From NCBI GenBank assembly GCA_004554385.1, contig SFMO01000189.1, forward strand, positions 89,532 through 153,531: DNA of 64,000 nucleotides, read 5' to 3'. Of the stretch, positions 42,094-52,101 are shown in pieces (the stretch's first letter is position 1; every line of letters starts with the position of its first letter). The notes below the pieces were generated by a model, which saw only the letters and a program-made list of their open reading frames with translations, did not search any database and had not been told where the DNA came from. The stretch is from Ruminococcus flavefaciens. Its GTDB lineage: Bacteria > Bacillota > Clostridia > Oscillospirales > Ruminococcaceae. The position numbers and the translations under genes were made by a program.

Positions 42094-43623
42094 ATGAAGG
42101 CTGCTGCTGTTTTCAGCGATAATATGGTGCTGCAGCGAAACAGGAATATACGTGTTTTCGGCACTTGCAGCAAAAACGAGAAGATCATAAACGTCCGTAT
42201 CCCCGAGCTTGAAAGCTCAGCCCGCGCCGTTGTAAAAGACGGCAGATGGGAGGCTGTGCTGCCCCCGAGAAAGGAGTACAGCTCATGTACTCTTGAAATA
42301 TCCTGCGGCGCTGTGAAAAAGGTGTTCCACAACGTTGCTATAGGCGAGGTGTGGCTGGCAGGCGGTCAGTCAAATATGGAGTTCGAGCTGCAGAACGAGC
42401 GCAAGGGCGCTGCGGCGCTGGCAGGCTGCTACAGCGAGAACGTCAGATTCTATTATACCCCGAAATGCTCAATGCTCGGCGAAGAACTTGAAAAGTCCGA
42501 GGCTGAGAGCTGCTGGTGTCTGCCCTCCCCTGACAGGTCAAGGGCATGGTCGGCAGTGGGATACTATTTCGCAAAGGAGCTAAGCCGCAGACTTGGCGTC
42601 ACCGTGGGCATCATAGGCTGCAACTGGGGCGGTACATCTGCCTCCGCATGGATAAGCAGGGACTACCTCAGCAGCGATAAGCGTCTGAGCCCGTATATAG
42701 ACGAATACGAAAAGGCTGTCAAGGGCAAGTCAGATGAGGAACAGATAGCCGAATACGATGAGTACAGCGCTTATCAGGAGGGCTGGGAAAAACGTGCAGC
42801 TGAATTCTACGCACAGAATCCCAACGCTAAATGGCACGAGGTCCTTGCAAATTGCGGCGAGAACCGCTTCCCCGGACCTCACAGCATAAAGAACCCCATG
42901 CGCCCATGCGGTCTGTATGAGACTATGGTTCGCCGTATCGCTCCGTATACGCTGGCAGGAGTGCTTTGGTATCAGGGTGAATCAGACGAGCACCGTCCCG
43001 AGACCTATGAGATACTGCTGAAGCTGCTCATCGAGAACTGGCGAAACCTCTGGAAGGATCCGGACATGGCGTTCATGCTGGTACAGCTGCCTATGTTCAG
43101 GTATCTGGCAGACCCCGACACAAAGAGCTGGGCAATTATACGCGAGGCTCAGGAAAACGTATTCAGAACAGTCAGAAATACAGGTCTTGCAGTCTGTCTT
43201 GACTGCGGAGAGCTGGATAATATCCACCCCACAGATAAGTCTCAGGTTGCACACAGACTCTACCTTCAGGCTATGAGTGAGGTCTACGGCATAATCACAC
43301 GCCGTGATTCCCTGCCGCCTATGTACGATAATTTTGAGGTCATAGGAAGCTCAATGCTGATACATCTCACAAACTGTGAGATGGGACTTGGAGGCAAGGA
43401 CGAACACTGTCTCGACGGATTTGAGCTTGCAGGTTCGGACGGTGTTTTCTATCCTGCAAAGGCAAAGGTACGCCTTCCTTATATAGAGCTTTCATGCGAC
43501 AAGGTCAGCCTTCCTGCCTCTGCCCGTTTCAAATGGACCAATTACGCAGACGTCGGACTTTTCGGCATAAACGACCTTCCGCTGCCGCCATTCCGCACTG
43601 ACAAATACACTGACGAGAAGTAA
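42094..43623 (+). CDS. Sialate O-acetylesterase / carbohydrate acetylesterase (SASA family)
   Basis: 509 residues, SGNH-type esterase. The catalytic serine block is GEVWLAGGQSNMEF; IGCNWGGTSASAW gives the glycine oxyanion residue; WYQGESDEHRPE the Asn/Gln-side block; and DNIHPTDKSQVAHR carries the catalytic Asp and His. No signal peptide is visible, so it should act in the cytoplasm on imported acetylated sugars, perhaps xylan or sialic-acid derived. It fits a plant-fibre or mucin diet. Confidence 0.9.
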   Translation: MKAAAVFSDNMVLQRNRNIRVFGTCSKNEKIINVRIPELESSARAVVKDGRWEAVLPPRKEYSSCTLEISCGAVKKVFHNVAIGEVWLAGGQSNMEFELQNERKGAAALAGCYSENVRFYYTPKCSMLGEELEKSEAESCWCLPSPDRSRAWSAVGYYFAKELSRRLGVTVGIIGCNWGGTSASAWISRDYLSSDKRLSPYIDEYEKAVKGKSDEEQIAEYDEYSAYQEGWEKRAAEFYAQNPNAKWHEVLANCGENRFPGPHSIKNPMRPCGLYETMVRRIAPYTLAGVLWYQGESDEHRPETYEILLKLLIENWRNLWKDPDMAFMLVQLPMFRYLADPDTKSWAIIREAQENVFRTVRNTGLAVCLDCGELDNIHPTDKSQVAHRLYLQAMSEVYGIITRRDSLPPMYDNFEVIGSSMLIHLTNCEMGLGGKDEHCLDGFELAGSDGVFYPAKAKVRLPYIELSCDKVSLPASARFKWTNYADVGLFGINDLPLPPFRTDKYTDEK

Positions 43624-43652
43624 TTTCTTCCCTGTTAAAAAGGAGATATATT

Positions 43653-44423
43653 ATGCTTTTAGCAGTAGACATCGGAAATACCAATATCGTTTTCGGCTGT
43701 GTTGACAGCAATGACGAGGTCCTCCTCTTTGAGCGCATAAGCACCGACCACAACGCTACAGCCGCAGAATATGCTGTACTCATCAAAACTATACTTGAAA
43801 TGAACAGCTTCAACATCTCGGACATCGATGACGCGATAATGTCATCTGTTGTTCCATCTGTGACCAACACCGTAAAGGAAGCTGTCCGCAAGCTCTTCGG
43901 AGTTGACGTGATGATGGCAGGTCCGGGAGTAAAAACAGGTCTCAATATCCTCATCGACAACCCTGCCCAGCTGGGAAGCGACCAGGCTGTGGACGCTGTT
44001 GCGGCTATCAATCAGTACCCTGTTCCCCTTATCATAATCGATATGGGTACGGCTACTACTCTCTCGGTAGTTGACAGCAAGAAAAACTACCGCGGCGGTC
44101 TTATCCTCACAGGCATGAAGGTCGCGGCTGACGCCCTTACCGCAAGGACAGCTCAACTTCCCAAGGTCAACTTCGAAGTGCCCCCTCACGTTATCGGCAC
44201 AAACACTATCGACTGTCTCAAAAGCGGTATCCTCTACTCCAACGCAAGCGCTCTTGACGGCATAATCGACCGTATCGAGGAGGAGCTTGGCGAGAAATGC
44301 ACTGCTGTTGCTACAGGAGGTCTTTCCGAGCTGGTAGTGCCGCTGTGTAAACGCAGGATCATTCTCGACAACAATCTGCTCATCAAAGGTCTTGCCATCA
44401 TATACAAGAAAAATAAAAAATGA
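43653..44423 (+). CDS. coaX: Type III pantothenate kinase
   Basis: 256 residues. First step of coenzyme A synthesis. ASKHA-fold motifs: VDIGNTNIVFG (phosphate 1), SDQAVDAVAAIN, IDMGTATTLSVVD and GGLILTGMKVAADAL. The ribosome site AAGGAGA precedes the ATG. It ends in a terminator shared with the converging ara operon. Confidence 0.95.
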   Translation: MLLAVDIGNTNIVFGCVDSNDEVLLFERISTDHNATAAEYAVLIKTILEMNSFNISDIDDAIMSSVVPSVTNTVKEAVRKLFGVDVMMAGPGVKTGLNILIDNPAQLGSDQAVDAVAAINQYPVPLIIIDMGTATTLSVVDSKKNYRGGLILTGMKVAADALTARTAQLPKVNFEVPPHVIGTNTIDCLKSGILYSNASALDGIIDRIEEELGEKCTAVATGGLSELVVPLCKRRIILDNNLLIKGLAIIYKKNKK

Positions 44424-44430
44424 TCAAAAA

Positions 44431-44461
44431 AAGCTCTGTTTTTTCAAACAGAGCTTTTTCT
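44431..44461 (+). terminator. Terminator between coaX and araD
   Basis: AAGCTCTGTTT (44431-44441) with AAACAGAGCTT (44446-44456) and TTTT after it. A run of A before the stem lets it serve the minus strand too. Confidence 0.88.
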
Positions 44462-44503
44462 GGTAATTGGAGAGAAAAATCCTTTTTAAAAGTGAGGTCT
44501 TTT

Positions 44504-45190
44504 TTATTTTTGTCCGTAATAGGCATTTGCGCCGTGCTTACGGAAAAAATGCTTGTTAAGCAGCCTTTGCGGCATATCAGGTGTGTCGGGACGGAGAGTC
44601 TTTGTTATCCACGCCATTGCGGAAAGCTCCTCCAGCACCACCGAATTGTGAACAGCCTCCATGCAGTCCTTGCCCCACACGAATGGGCCGTGGTTCGCAA
44701 CAAGAACAGCAGGAACTTTATCGTAGTTTTTACAGCACTCAACGATGACCTTGCCTGTTTCAAGCTCATATTCACCGTTTACCTCTGCGTCTGTCATTTC
44801 CCTTGTGCAGGGTATCTCGCCGTAGAAATAGTCGCCGTGGGTAGTGCCAAGCGGCGGTATGCCCATACAAGCCTGCGCAAATGACGTTGCATAGCGGCTG
44901 TGAGTGTGGACAACTCCGCTTACACCCTCAAAATTCCTGTATATCTCAAGATGTGTGGGAGTATCGCTGGAAGGCGAGAGCCTGCCCTCGACCTTTTCAC
45001 CGTCAAGGGTAAGCACAACTATATCATCTGCGGTCATGGAGTCGTACTCCACACCGCTTGGCTTAATTGCGATAAGACCTGTCTCGCGGTCGTACTGGCT
45101 GACATTGCCCCATGTGAAGGTCACGAGCCCGTACTTTGGGAGAAGCAGATTTGCTTTGAGAACACGCTCCTTCAGCTCTTTAACGTCCAT
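44504..45190 (-). CDS. araD: L-ribulose-5-phosphate 4-epimerase
   Basis: 228 residues from the ATG at 45190 (GGAGATG upstream). Class II aldolase fold. It has the phosphate-binding TWGNVSQYD, the zinc-binding histidines in HTHSRYATSFAQA and the later VANHGPFVWG. It converts L-ribulose 5-phosphate to D-xylulose 5-phosphate, feeding the pentose phosphate pathway. It overlaps the end of araA by 11 bases and is last in the operon. Confidence 0.95.
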   Translation of the reverse strand: MDVKELKERVLKANLLLPKYGLVTFTWGNVSQYDRETGLIAIKPSGVEYDSMTADDIVVLTLDGEKVEGRLSPSSDTPTHLEIYRNFEGVSGVVHTHSRYATSFAQACMGIPPLGTTHGDYFYGEIPCTREMTDAEVNGEYELETGKVIVECCKNYDKVPAVLVANHGPFVWGKDCMEAVHNSVVLEELSAMAWITKTLRPDTPDMPQRLLNKHFFRKHGANAYYGQK

Positions 45191-46613
45191 ATATAACATC
45201 TCCGAGCATAATATCGCGTTCAAGTCCGTTTACAGTGGTATTCTTATCAATGACCACAAGCTCGATACCCATGATACGTGCAAAGCTTCTTACAGCCTCT
45301 GCGGAGATGTCATAGGAAAGAACTGTGTGATGAGCTCCGCCTGCAACTATCCAGCACTCAAGTCCTTCAAGGAATGACGGTGCAGGTCTCCACATCGTTC
45401 TTGCAACGGGGAGATTCGGCATGGACTGGAACGGCTTCACGCACTCAACGTCCTGTGAGATAAGTCTGAGTCTGCCGCCGATGTCGATAAGTGACAGTGC
45501 CTTTGCCGAGCCTGCTCTGCCCTCGAATACTATTCTTGCAGGAGGCTCCTTGCCGCCGATACCGAGATGATGAACCTCTATACGCGGCTTGTCAGCTGCG
45601 ATAGAAGGGCAGACCTCAAGCATGTGAGAGCCGAGAATGAGCTCCTGCTTGTAATCGTAGGTGTAGTCCTCCATGAATGAGGTATTTCCGTCGGGATACA
45701 TAGCCTTTACGATAGCTGTCATGCCTGCGGTCTTCCAGTCGCCCTCAGCGCCGAAGCCGTAGCCCTTGTGCATGAGGTGCTGTGTTGCAAGACCGGGGAG
45801 CTGACGCATACCGTGGAGATCCTCAAAGGTGTTTGAGAATGCCTTTGCACCCTCGCGGACGAGTATCTTCTCGATAGCTATCTCCTCACGAGCCTGATAT
45901 CTTATAGTCTCTTCGTCTTCCTTTTTGTAATCGTAGAGCTCTGCATACTCCTTCATAAGAGCGTCGATCTCTGCATCTGTAACAGCGTCCATTATCTCAA
46001 CAAGGTCGCCTACAGCAAATGTGTTTACCTGCCAGCCCAGTTTCAGCTGTGCTTCGATCTTGTCGCCCTCGGTAACTGCTACCTCGCGCATATTGTCGCC
46101 GAAACGGACTATCTTGAGGCTCTTGCTGAACATAACGCCTACAGCTGCACGCTGCCACTCGGCGATCTTAGCCTGTACCTCGGGATCCTGCCAGTGACCT
46201 GCAACGACAGCTCTCGGCATACGGAGCCTTGCTCCGATAAATCCGTGCTCTCTGTCGCCGTGAGCAGACTGGTGAAGGTTCATATAGTCCATATCTATAG
46301 CTTCATTTGGAATAGTCTCGTTGAACTGTGTGTGGAAATGGAGCCATGGCTTCTGGAGAAGTGCAAGTCCGTTTATCCACATCTTTGAAGGTGAGAATGT
46401 GTGGCAGAATGTGATTATGCCTGCACACTCGTCATCATAGTTAGCTTCCTTTATAACACGCTCTATCTCAGCTTCTGTCTTTGCTGTAAGCTTATACTCA
46501 ACAGGGAAAGGCAGCTTAAGTCCTGCAACTATCTTCTTTGAGTCTTCATCGACCTGTCTGAGAGTCTCCTCGCCGTATAAAAACTGAGAGCCTGTGATAA
46601 ACCAAAATTTCAT
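45180..46613 (-). CDS. araA: L-arabinose isomerase
   Basis: 477 residues. Starts MKFWFITGSQFLYGEETLRQV, the family signature. Metal and substrate residues are in HTFSPSKMWINGL, the LHTQFN loop, GFGAEGDWKTA and MLEVCPSIAA with the HHLGIGGKEPPARI block. It converts L-arabinose to L-ribulose. Located between the kinase and araD. Confidence 0.97.
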   Translation of the reverse strand: MKFWFITGSQFLYGEETLRQVDEDSKKIVAGLKLPFPVEYKLTAKTEAEIERVIKEANYDDECAGIITFCHTFSPSKMWINGLALLQKPWLHFHTQFNETIPNEAIDMDYMNLHQSAHGDREHGFIGARLRMPRAVVAGHWQDPEVQAKIAEWQRAAVGVMFSKSLKIVRFGDNMREVAVTEGDKIEAQLKLGWQVNTFAVGDLVEIMDAVTDAEIDALMKEYAELYDYKKEDEETIRYQAREEIAIEKILVREGAKAFSNTFEDLHGMRQLPGLATQHLMHKGYGFGAEGDWKTAGMTAIVKAMYPDGNTSFMEDYTYDYKQELILGSHMLEVCPSIAADKPRIEVHHLGIGGKEPPARIVFEGRAGSAKALSLIDIGGRLRLISQDVECVKPFQSMPNLPVARTMWRPAPSFLEGLECWIVAGGAHHTVLSYDISAEAVRSFARIMGIELVVIDKNTTVNGLERDIMLGDVIYGR

Positions 46614-46629
46614 CCTTTATCAATCCTTT

Positions 46630-48219
46630 CTATTCCTCGGAAGCTGCTGCTCTGACAGCTGAAAGTCCCGGGATGTATTTCTTCATATATGCATTCAGAC
46701 CGTCAACGTCTTCCTTTGAAGGAGACACTGTGCTGCCCTTCATATCAGCAAATACCTTGCTGCTGAGGTAGTCTGTCAGCGTTTCGCCGCTGCTTCTGTC
46801 AGCCATATATGAAGCAAGAAGAGCAATTCCCCATGCTCCGCCTTCGCCTGCTGTCTGCATCAGCGTAACATCTGCGCCAAGTGCAGCAGCAAGGAAGTTC
46901 TGTGTAGGGAAGGGCGTTTTGAAAAATCCGCCGTGAGCATATATCCTTTCAAGGCTTACATGCTCCTGCTGAGTAAGTATATCCATGCCTGCCTTGAGTG
47001 CGGCAACACAGGAGTATACAAGACTCCGCGCAAAGTTTCTGATGTTGAATCCGGAGTCGGGACTGCGCATCATAAGGGGCAGTCCGTTCTTTATACCTGT
47101 AACGGGCTCGCCTGCGTAGTAATTATAGGAGATAATTCCGCCGCAGTCGGGCTCGCCCTCTGCCGCAAGGCTGTAGAGCTTATCATAGAGCTTTCCCTTC
47201 GGCATATCCACGCCTATCTCCTTGAGAAATCCGCCGAATATACCGAACCATGCATCAAGATCAGAGGTACAGCTGTTGCAGTGTACCATAGCCACAGGAT
47301 CTCCGCAGGGAGTAGTGACTATGTCTATCTCGCGGTGTAACGCTGAAAGATCCTTCTCCAGAACTATCATGGAAAATATCGATGTACCTGCGGACACATT
47401 GCCTGTTTTTGGAGTAATGCTGTTAGTGGCTGTCATGCCCGTCTGTGCATCGCCCTCGGGCGGACAGAAGGGTATATCGCCGCCGAAAACTCCTGTGGGG
47501 TCGAGGAGCTTTGCACCCTCAGCTGTAAGTCTGCCTGCACATTCCCCTGCAGGGACTATAACTGGAAGTATATCAGCAAGCTTATGTGTGAGATCTGTGC
47601 CCTCAGCAAGCTTATCGAACTTAGCCATCATAGCTGAGTTGTAGCCGCATGTCTTTGAGTCTATAGGGAATATTCCCGATGCATCTCCTGCTCCGATGAC
47701 CTTCTCACCTGTGAGCAGATAGTGTACATAGCCTGCAAGAGTGGTCATAAAGGCAAGTCTGCCGATATGAGGCTCTTTGTTGAGCATAGCCTGATACAAA
47801 TGAGCTATGCTCCAGCGCTGGGGGATATTGAAGCCGAACTCCTCTGTGAGCCTGTCGGCTGCCTCCTCCGTCATGGTATTGCGCCATGTTCTGAACGGGA
47901 CAAGCTGCTCATCGTTTTCATCAAATGCGAGATAGCCGTGCATCATTGCGGATACACCTATTGCAGCGGCTGTCTCAAGCTTTGTTCCGTATGCTTCCTC
48001 AACATTTTTCATAAGGTCGGCAAAGCATTCCTGAAGTCCTTTTCTGACGCGGTCAAGCGAATATGTCCAGACACCGTCCAGCATTTCGTTCTGCCAGTCG
48101 TGAACTCCCGAAGCCAGCGGTGTGTGATCCCCGCCAATGAGGACCGCCTTGATACGTGTTGAACCGAATTCTATACCTATTACCGCTTTGCCGTTCCTGA
48201 TCTCATCTGCACTGCTCAT
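46630..48219 (-). CDS. FGGY-family carbohydrate kinase, probable L-ribulokinase
   Basis: 529 residues. The ATP-binding hsp70/hexokinase fold opens with GIEFGSTRIKAVLIG and has GVSAMMHGYLAF, TPKTGNVSAGTSIF and the C-terminal YAHGGFFKTP. It is not a close match to E. coli AraB in form but lies between the transporter and araA-araD, so L-ribulose is the likely substrate (inference). Its start overlaps the upstream permease stop by 4 bases; AAAGGAG precedes it. Confidence 0.85.
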   Translation of the reverse strand: MSSADEIRNGKAVIGIEFGSTRIKAVLIGGDHTPLASGVHDWQNEMLDGVWTYSLDRVRKGLQECFADLMKNVEEAYGTKLETAAAIGVSAMMHGYLAFDENDEQLVPFRTWRNTMTEEAADRLTEEFGFNIPQRWSIAHLYQAMLNKEPHIGRLAFMTTLAGYVHYLLTGEKVIGAGDASGIFPIDSKTCGYNSAMMAKFDKLAEGTDLTHKLADILPVIVPAGECAGRLTAEGAKLLDPTGVFGGDIPFCPPEGDAQTGMTATNSITPKTGNVSAGTSIFSMIVLEKDLSALHREIDIVTTPCGDPVAMVHCNSCTSDLDAWFGIFGGFLKEIGVDMPKGKLYDKLYSLAAEGEPDCGGIISYNYYAGEPVTGIKNGLPLMMRSPDSGFNIRNFARSLVYSCVAALKAGMDILTQQEHVSLERIYAHGGFFKTPFPTQNFLAAALGADVTLMQTAGEGGAWGIALLASYMADRSSGETLTDYLSSKVFADMKGSTVSPSKEDVDGLNAYMKKYIPGLSAVRAAASEE

Positions 48220-49307
48220 TTTTTAACTCCTTTTGCTTCTGTGGACTTTGATGCCGAAAGATTAGCCTTCTTGCGGCGGGCAATGATGATACTCTGAACT
48301 ATAAGGAATATACAGAGCATGGAAGCATTTGTGATCCCTGTCCACCATGCCTGGTCAAGTCCGACTGATGATACGATATTCTGAATAAGAGCAAGTGAAA
48401 GTACGCCGAATAACGTACCTATTATGTTTCCGACGCCGCCCGTCAGCATTGTTCCGCCGATGATGGATGACGCGATAGCGTTCATCTCAGCACCAGTTGC
48501 GTGTGAAGCTGAACCCGAGCCGACGTGCATAAAGTAGACGAATCCACCGATTCCGCCCAATATTCCGCACATGAGGTATGCAAGGAACGTAGTTCTCTTT
48601 ACGTTGATTCCCAGCATAAGTGCGCTCTGCTTGTTGCCGCCTACTGCATAGAAGCTGCGTCCTGTCTTGGTCCATTTGAGGAAAAGGAAAAGTGCGGCAA
48701 CTATTACGAGTGCGATCACAACGCCTATCTCTATATAGGCGTCGATGTAATCGCCTCTCTTATTTACGGAGCCCATTCCGGGGACTATTATTCTTGTTTC
48801 CTTGAGCTTTACAAACGCCTCATTCTGTACATTGAAGGGGTTCGTATTTACTATCGTCGTCATGCCTCTTGCAAAGAACATACCTGCCAGCGTTACTATG
48901 AACGGCTGTATATCGAGGTAGGCTACAAGGAAGCCCTGTACAAGTCCGAATGCAAGTCCGATGCCGAGCGATATCATTATAGCGCCGAAGACGCTGCCGC
49001 TGTGCATATCAAGGTAAACAGCCGAGCACATACTTACAAGTGCAGCCATACCGCCGAGAGAGATGTCGATACCGCCTGTTATCATTACCAGCGTCATTCC
49101 GCAGGCAAGTATTATAAGCGCGGCATTTGCATTCAGCATATTGAAAAATGTCTGTGCCTTGAGAAATCCCTGTCCAAGTCCGAAAATAGCGAAGACATAC
49201 ATCAGTATGAAAACCACTATGGTTATGGACATGAGAAGATTGGTATCTGAGATACCCTTTAACAGATGTCGGCGTGGTCTGCCGACAGCCATATCTGTTT
49301 TCGGCAT
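48216..49307 (-). CDS. Sugar ABC transporter permease, YjfF-like
   Basis: 363 residues with about nine to ten membrane helices. BPD_transp_2-type permease marks are GMTLVMITGGIDISLGGM and PFIVTLAGMFFARG. The latter is typical of YjfF, the second permease of the E. coli galactofuranose importer YtfQ-YtfR-YtfT-YjfF. It would dimerise with the next-door permease. Coupled by ATGA overlap to the kinase gene. Confidence 0.88.
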   Translation of the reverse strand: MPKTDMAVGRPRRHLLKGISDTNLLMSITIVVFILMYVFAIFGLGQGFLKAQTFFNMLNANAALIILACGMTLVMITGGIDISLGGMAALVSMCSAVYLDMHSGSVFGAIMISLGIGLAFGLVQGFLVAYLDIQPFIVTLAGMFFARGMTTIVNTNPFNVQNEAFVKLKETRIIVPGMGSVNKRGDYIDAYIEIGVVIALVIVAALFLFLKWTKTGRSFYAVGGNKQSALMLGINVKRTTFLAYLMCGILGGIGGFVYFMHVGSGSASHATGAEMNAIASSIIGGTMLTGGVGNIIGTLFGVLSLALIQNIVSSVGLDQAWWTGITNASMLCIFLIVQSIIIARRKKANLSASKSTEAKGVKK

Positions 49308-49336
49308 ATTAATTCCTCCATTCCACGCTTTGGTTT

Positions 49337-50434
49337 TCAGCTTTTACTCTCTGCTTTTGCAGGAGAACGCAGCTTCTTGAAGAGAGCTGCAAGTTTTTCT
49401 CTTACTATCGGTGCGCTCAGTATTACCAGTGCGATAACTACTACAGCCTTGTATGCAGGCAGAGCGTCCGATTGTACCTGAAACTTGTAAAGCGTTGTGG
49501 TAAGGAACTGGATAACATATGCTCCGAGAATGGAAGCAGATATGTTGAATTTACCGCCGCTGAGAGAGTTGCCTCCGAGAGCGACTGCAAGGATAGCGTC
49601 CATTTCGATGTCCTTTGCAACTACCGAGTAGTTGATGGTAGACAGTCGGCTGACCTTGATGAATCCTGCTATTGCTACGCAGAGACCAAGTATAACATAT
49701 GTTACGAACTTGATGAGTGCAGGATTAAGGCCATTGAGACGCGAAGTCTTTTCGTTGATACCGACGGACTGAACATACAACCCGAGGTTGGTGAACTTCA
49801 GAGCAAGCCATGTCAGTATGAAGCAGGCTATTGCTATGAAAAAAGGCGTCGGTATCGGTATACCTGGTATATATCCCCCGAAATATGTGAATGTCCTGTC
49901 GCTGACAACAGGAAGCTCATTGTTGTTTATCCATGCAGCTATGGAACGTCCCGCTGTGAAAAGTATCAGGGTCGCTACCATAGGCTGTATCTTGAACACG
50001 GATACAAGAGCACCGTTGAATGCTCCGAAAGCCATTGCCACAAGGCAGCTTACAAGAAATGCAACAATTATGGGAGCCTGTAATGTCTCGGGACGGGAAT
50101 TCGTTCCGCAGAGCACCCTGAGCACCACGCTTCCGCTTATGGCTATGGCTGCGCCTACACTGATATCCTGTCCCCGTGAAGCAGCTGTTACCAGCGTCAT
50201 TCCGATGGCGAGGATAGCAAGCTCCGAGCCGTAGTCGATTATTGATATGAGATTTCCCGAAAGCACGGGATCTCCTTCACTGTTATATCCGAGCGTTATC
50301 TTGAAGAACGACGGATCCATGATGAAGTTGAATATTGCAAGAATAAGCAGGGCAGCTATAGGTATGAATATCTGCCTTCTTACTATATTTGTAAGAAATG
50401 AGCTCTTCTGTGCAGTCTTTGGTGATGCTGTCAT
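49337..50434 (-). CDS. Sugar ABC transporter permease, YtfT-like
   Basis: 365 residues, multi-span permease. It contains AILAIGMTLVTAASRGQDISVG, which matches the GMTxVIxxGGIDLSVG element of the ribose/arabinose class. It overlaps the ATPase gene by 4 bases and with the YjfF-like protein forms the membrane pore. Confidence 0.88.
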   Translation of the reverse strand: MTASPKTAQKSSFLTNIVRRQIFIPIAALLILAIFNFIMDPSFFKITLGYNSEGDPVLSGNLISIIDYGSELAILAIGMTLVTAASRGQDISVGAAIAISGSVVLRVLCGTNSRPETLQAPIIVAFLVSCLVAMAFGAFNGALVSVFKIQPMVATLILFTAGRSIAAWINNNELPVVSDRTFTYFGGYIPGIPIPTPFFIAIACFILTWLALKFTNLGLYVQSVGINEKTSRLNGLNPALIKFVTYVILGLCVAIAGFIKVSRLSTINYSVVAKDIEMDAILAVALGGNSLSGGKFNISASILGAYVIQFLTTTLYKFQVQSDALPAYKAVVVIALVILSAPIVREKLAALFKKLRSPAKAESKS

Positions 50435-51945
50435 TTCCGCTCACCTCCTGCTATTGTATTCATAATAGTATTCTGCGTGAGCTCATCGCCTGTCAGCTCG
50501 CCTACAAGCTTTCTGTCACGCATAACAAGAAGTCTTGAACAGGTACGGAGCATTTCGTCTGTTTCCGATGATATGAAGGTTATACTCATACCCTCGGAAG
50601 CAAGCTTGAGCACCAGCTTCTGTATATCCACCTTTGTACCAACGTCGATACCTCTGGTGGGTTCGTCGAGAATGAGATACTTCGGATGTGTCAGCAGCCA
50701 GCGTCCGAGGATGACCTTCTGCTGATTTCCGCCTGACAGCGACTTGATAGGTGTATTCACCGATGCTGTCTTTATATCGAGGAGCTTGATGTACTCCTCC
50801 GCGAACCTGACCGCCTCCGCCTTTGAGAACGGCTTGAAAAATCCCTTCTTGACCTGTAATGCAAGGATAATATTGTCGCGGACGGAGAGATCGCCTACTA
50901 TTCCGTCGCGCTTGCGGTCCTCGGGAAGGTACGCTATACCGTTTTTCATAGCGTCCATGGGCTTGGTGATCTTAACTTCCTTGCCGTCGATCTTCACCTT
51001 GCCGCCTGTGACCTTATCAGCTCCGAAGATAGCTCTTACGCACTCGCTTCTTCCTGAGCCGAGAAGTCCTGTAAATCCGTTGACCTCGCCCTTGCGTATA
51101 TTGAAGTTGAAGGGCTTGATGCCTTCCGAACTGCAAAGTCCTTCAGCTTCGTAAACTATATCCTTGTTCTTTTCGTCGAAAACAGGGATATCATTCTTGA
51201 TATCAGCCATATCATCAAGCTCTTTGCCCAGCATTTTCGATACCAGCTGAACACGGGGGAGATTTTCTATCTCGTACTCTCCCACCAGCTGTCCGTCGCG
51301 GAGAACCGTTATCTTGTCACAGACTTCGTAAACCTGATCGAGGAAGTGTGTTACAAAGATAATGCCAACGCCGCGAGCCTTGAGCTGACGCATAAGATCA
51401 AAGAGCTTTGCTACCTCTGATTCGTCGAGGGAAGAGGTAGGCTCGTCAAGTATGAGCACGCTGCAATCCATGTCAACGGCTCTTGCTATGGCCACCATCT
51501 GCTGTACAGCGATAGAGCAGCTTGCAAGCTGCTGTGTAGGTTTAACGGCAATACCGAGGGAATCGAGGAGCTCCCCTGCTTTTTTGTTCATGGTACGCCA
51601 GCTGACAAGTCTGCTCTTGCCTCTGCCGAGGAAGATATTCTCTGCCACCGAGAGGTTCGGGCAGAGAGAGATCTCCTGATAAACCGTACTGATGCCTAAA
51701 TTCTGTGCTTCCTGCGGAGAGTGTATCTGCACGGGACCGCCTTTTCCCTTTATGAAGATATCTCCGCTGTCCTTGATATGAACACCTGTGAGGACCTTGA
51801 TAAGTGTAGATTTTCCTGCGCCGTTTTCGCCCATCAGCGCATGGATCTCTCCTTCACAAAGCGTAAAATCCACATTCCTGAGTGCCTTGACTCCGGGAAA
51901 GGATTTATATATCCCTCGCATCTCCAGCAATGATTTTTCCCGCAT
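50431..51945 (-). CDS. Sugar ABC transporter ATPase (two-domain, RbsA/YtfR type)
   Basis: 504 residues in two ABC modules. The first has Walker A GENGAGKST, a signature CSIAVQQMVAIARA region and Walker B VLILDEPTSSL. The second has the degenerate Walker A GLLGSGRSE usual for this class, the LSGGNQQKVILGRWL signature and Walker B YLILDEPTRGID. It powers uptake of the sugar brought by the lipoprotein upstream. Starts after a double stem-loop that may lower its level relative to the binding protein. Confidence 0.95.
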   Translation of the reverse strand: MREKSLLEMRGIYKSFPGVKALRNVDFTLCEGEIHALMGENGAGKSTLIKVLTGVHIKDSGDIFIKGKGGPVQIHSPQEAQNLGISTVYQEISLCPNLSVAENIFLGRGKSRLVSWRTMNKKAGELLDSLGIAVKPTQQLASCSIAVQQMVAIARAVDMDCSVLILDEPTSSLDESEVAKLFDLMRQLKARGVGIIFVTHFLDQVYEVCDKITVLRDGQLVGEYEIENLPRVQLVSKMLGKELDDMADIKNDIPVFDEKNKDIVYEAEGLCSSEGIKPFNFNIRKGEVNGFTGLLGSGRSECVRAIFGADKVTGGKVKIDGKEVKITKPMDAMKNGIAYLPEDRKRDGIVGDLSVRDNIILALQVKKGFFKPFSKAEAVRFAEEYIKLLDIKTASVNTPIKSLSGGNQQKVILGRWLLTHPKYLILDEPTRGIDVGTKVDIQKLVLKLASEGMSITFISSETDEMLRTCSRLLVMRDRKLVGELTGDELTQNTIMNTIAGGERK

Positions 51946-51975
51946 TGCTTTTCCTCCTAAGTGAGTTCTAAGTTC

Positions 51976-52062
51976 GGAGATCCCCTGTTTTCCGTCGGGA
52001 TCTCCTGTGGTCGCTTAAAATTTGTGCGGTGACATACAGCATTCACGAATGCGTCACCGCAC
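51976..52062 (-). terminator. Two stem-loops between binding-protein and ATPase genes
   Basis: On the minus transcript the first is GTGCGGTGAC (52024-52033) with GTCACCGCAC (52053-52062), with an inner GCATTC/GAATGC stem. The second is GGAGATCCC (51976-51984) with GGGATCTCC (51997-52005). The first is followed by a short T-rich stretch. They probably stabilise the 5' mRNA or partly terminate transcription. Confidence 0.7.
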
Positions 52063-52101
52063 TTATTCATCTTATTTGTTCAGTGTCCTGTAAACTACTG
52101 A

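Noticed and set aside
44420..44884. 154-codon plus-strand frame after coaX
   Set aside because: It runs over the coaX terminator into the antisense strand of araD, which is clearly coding.
49472..50083. 203-codon plus-strand frame opposite the YtfT-like permease
   Set aside because: Antisense shadow with Cys/Tyr/Arg-rich composition, no ribosome site and no promoter.
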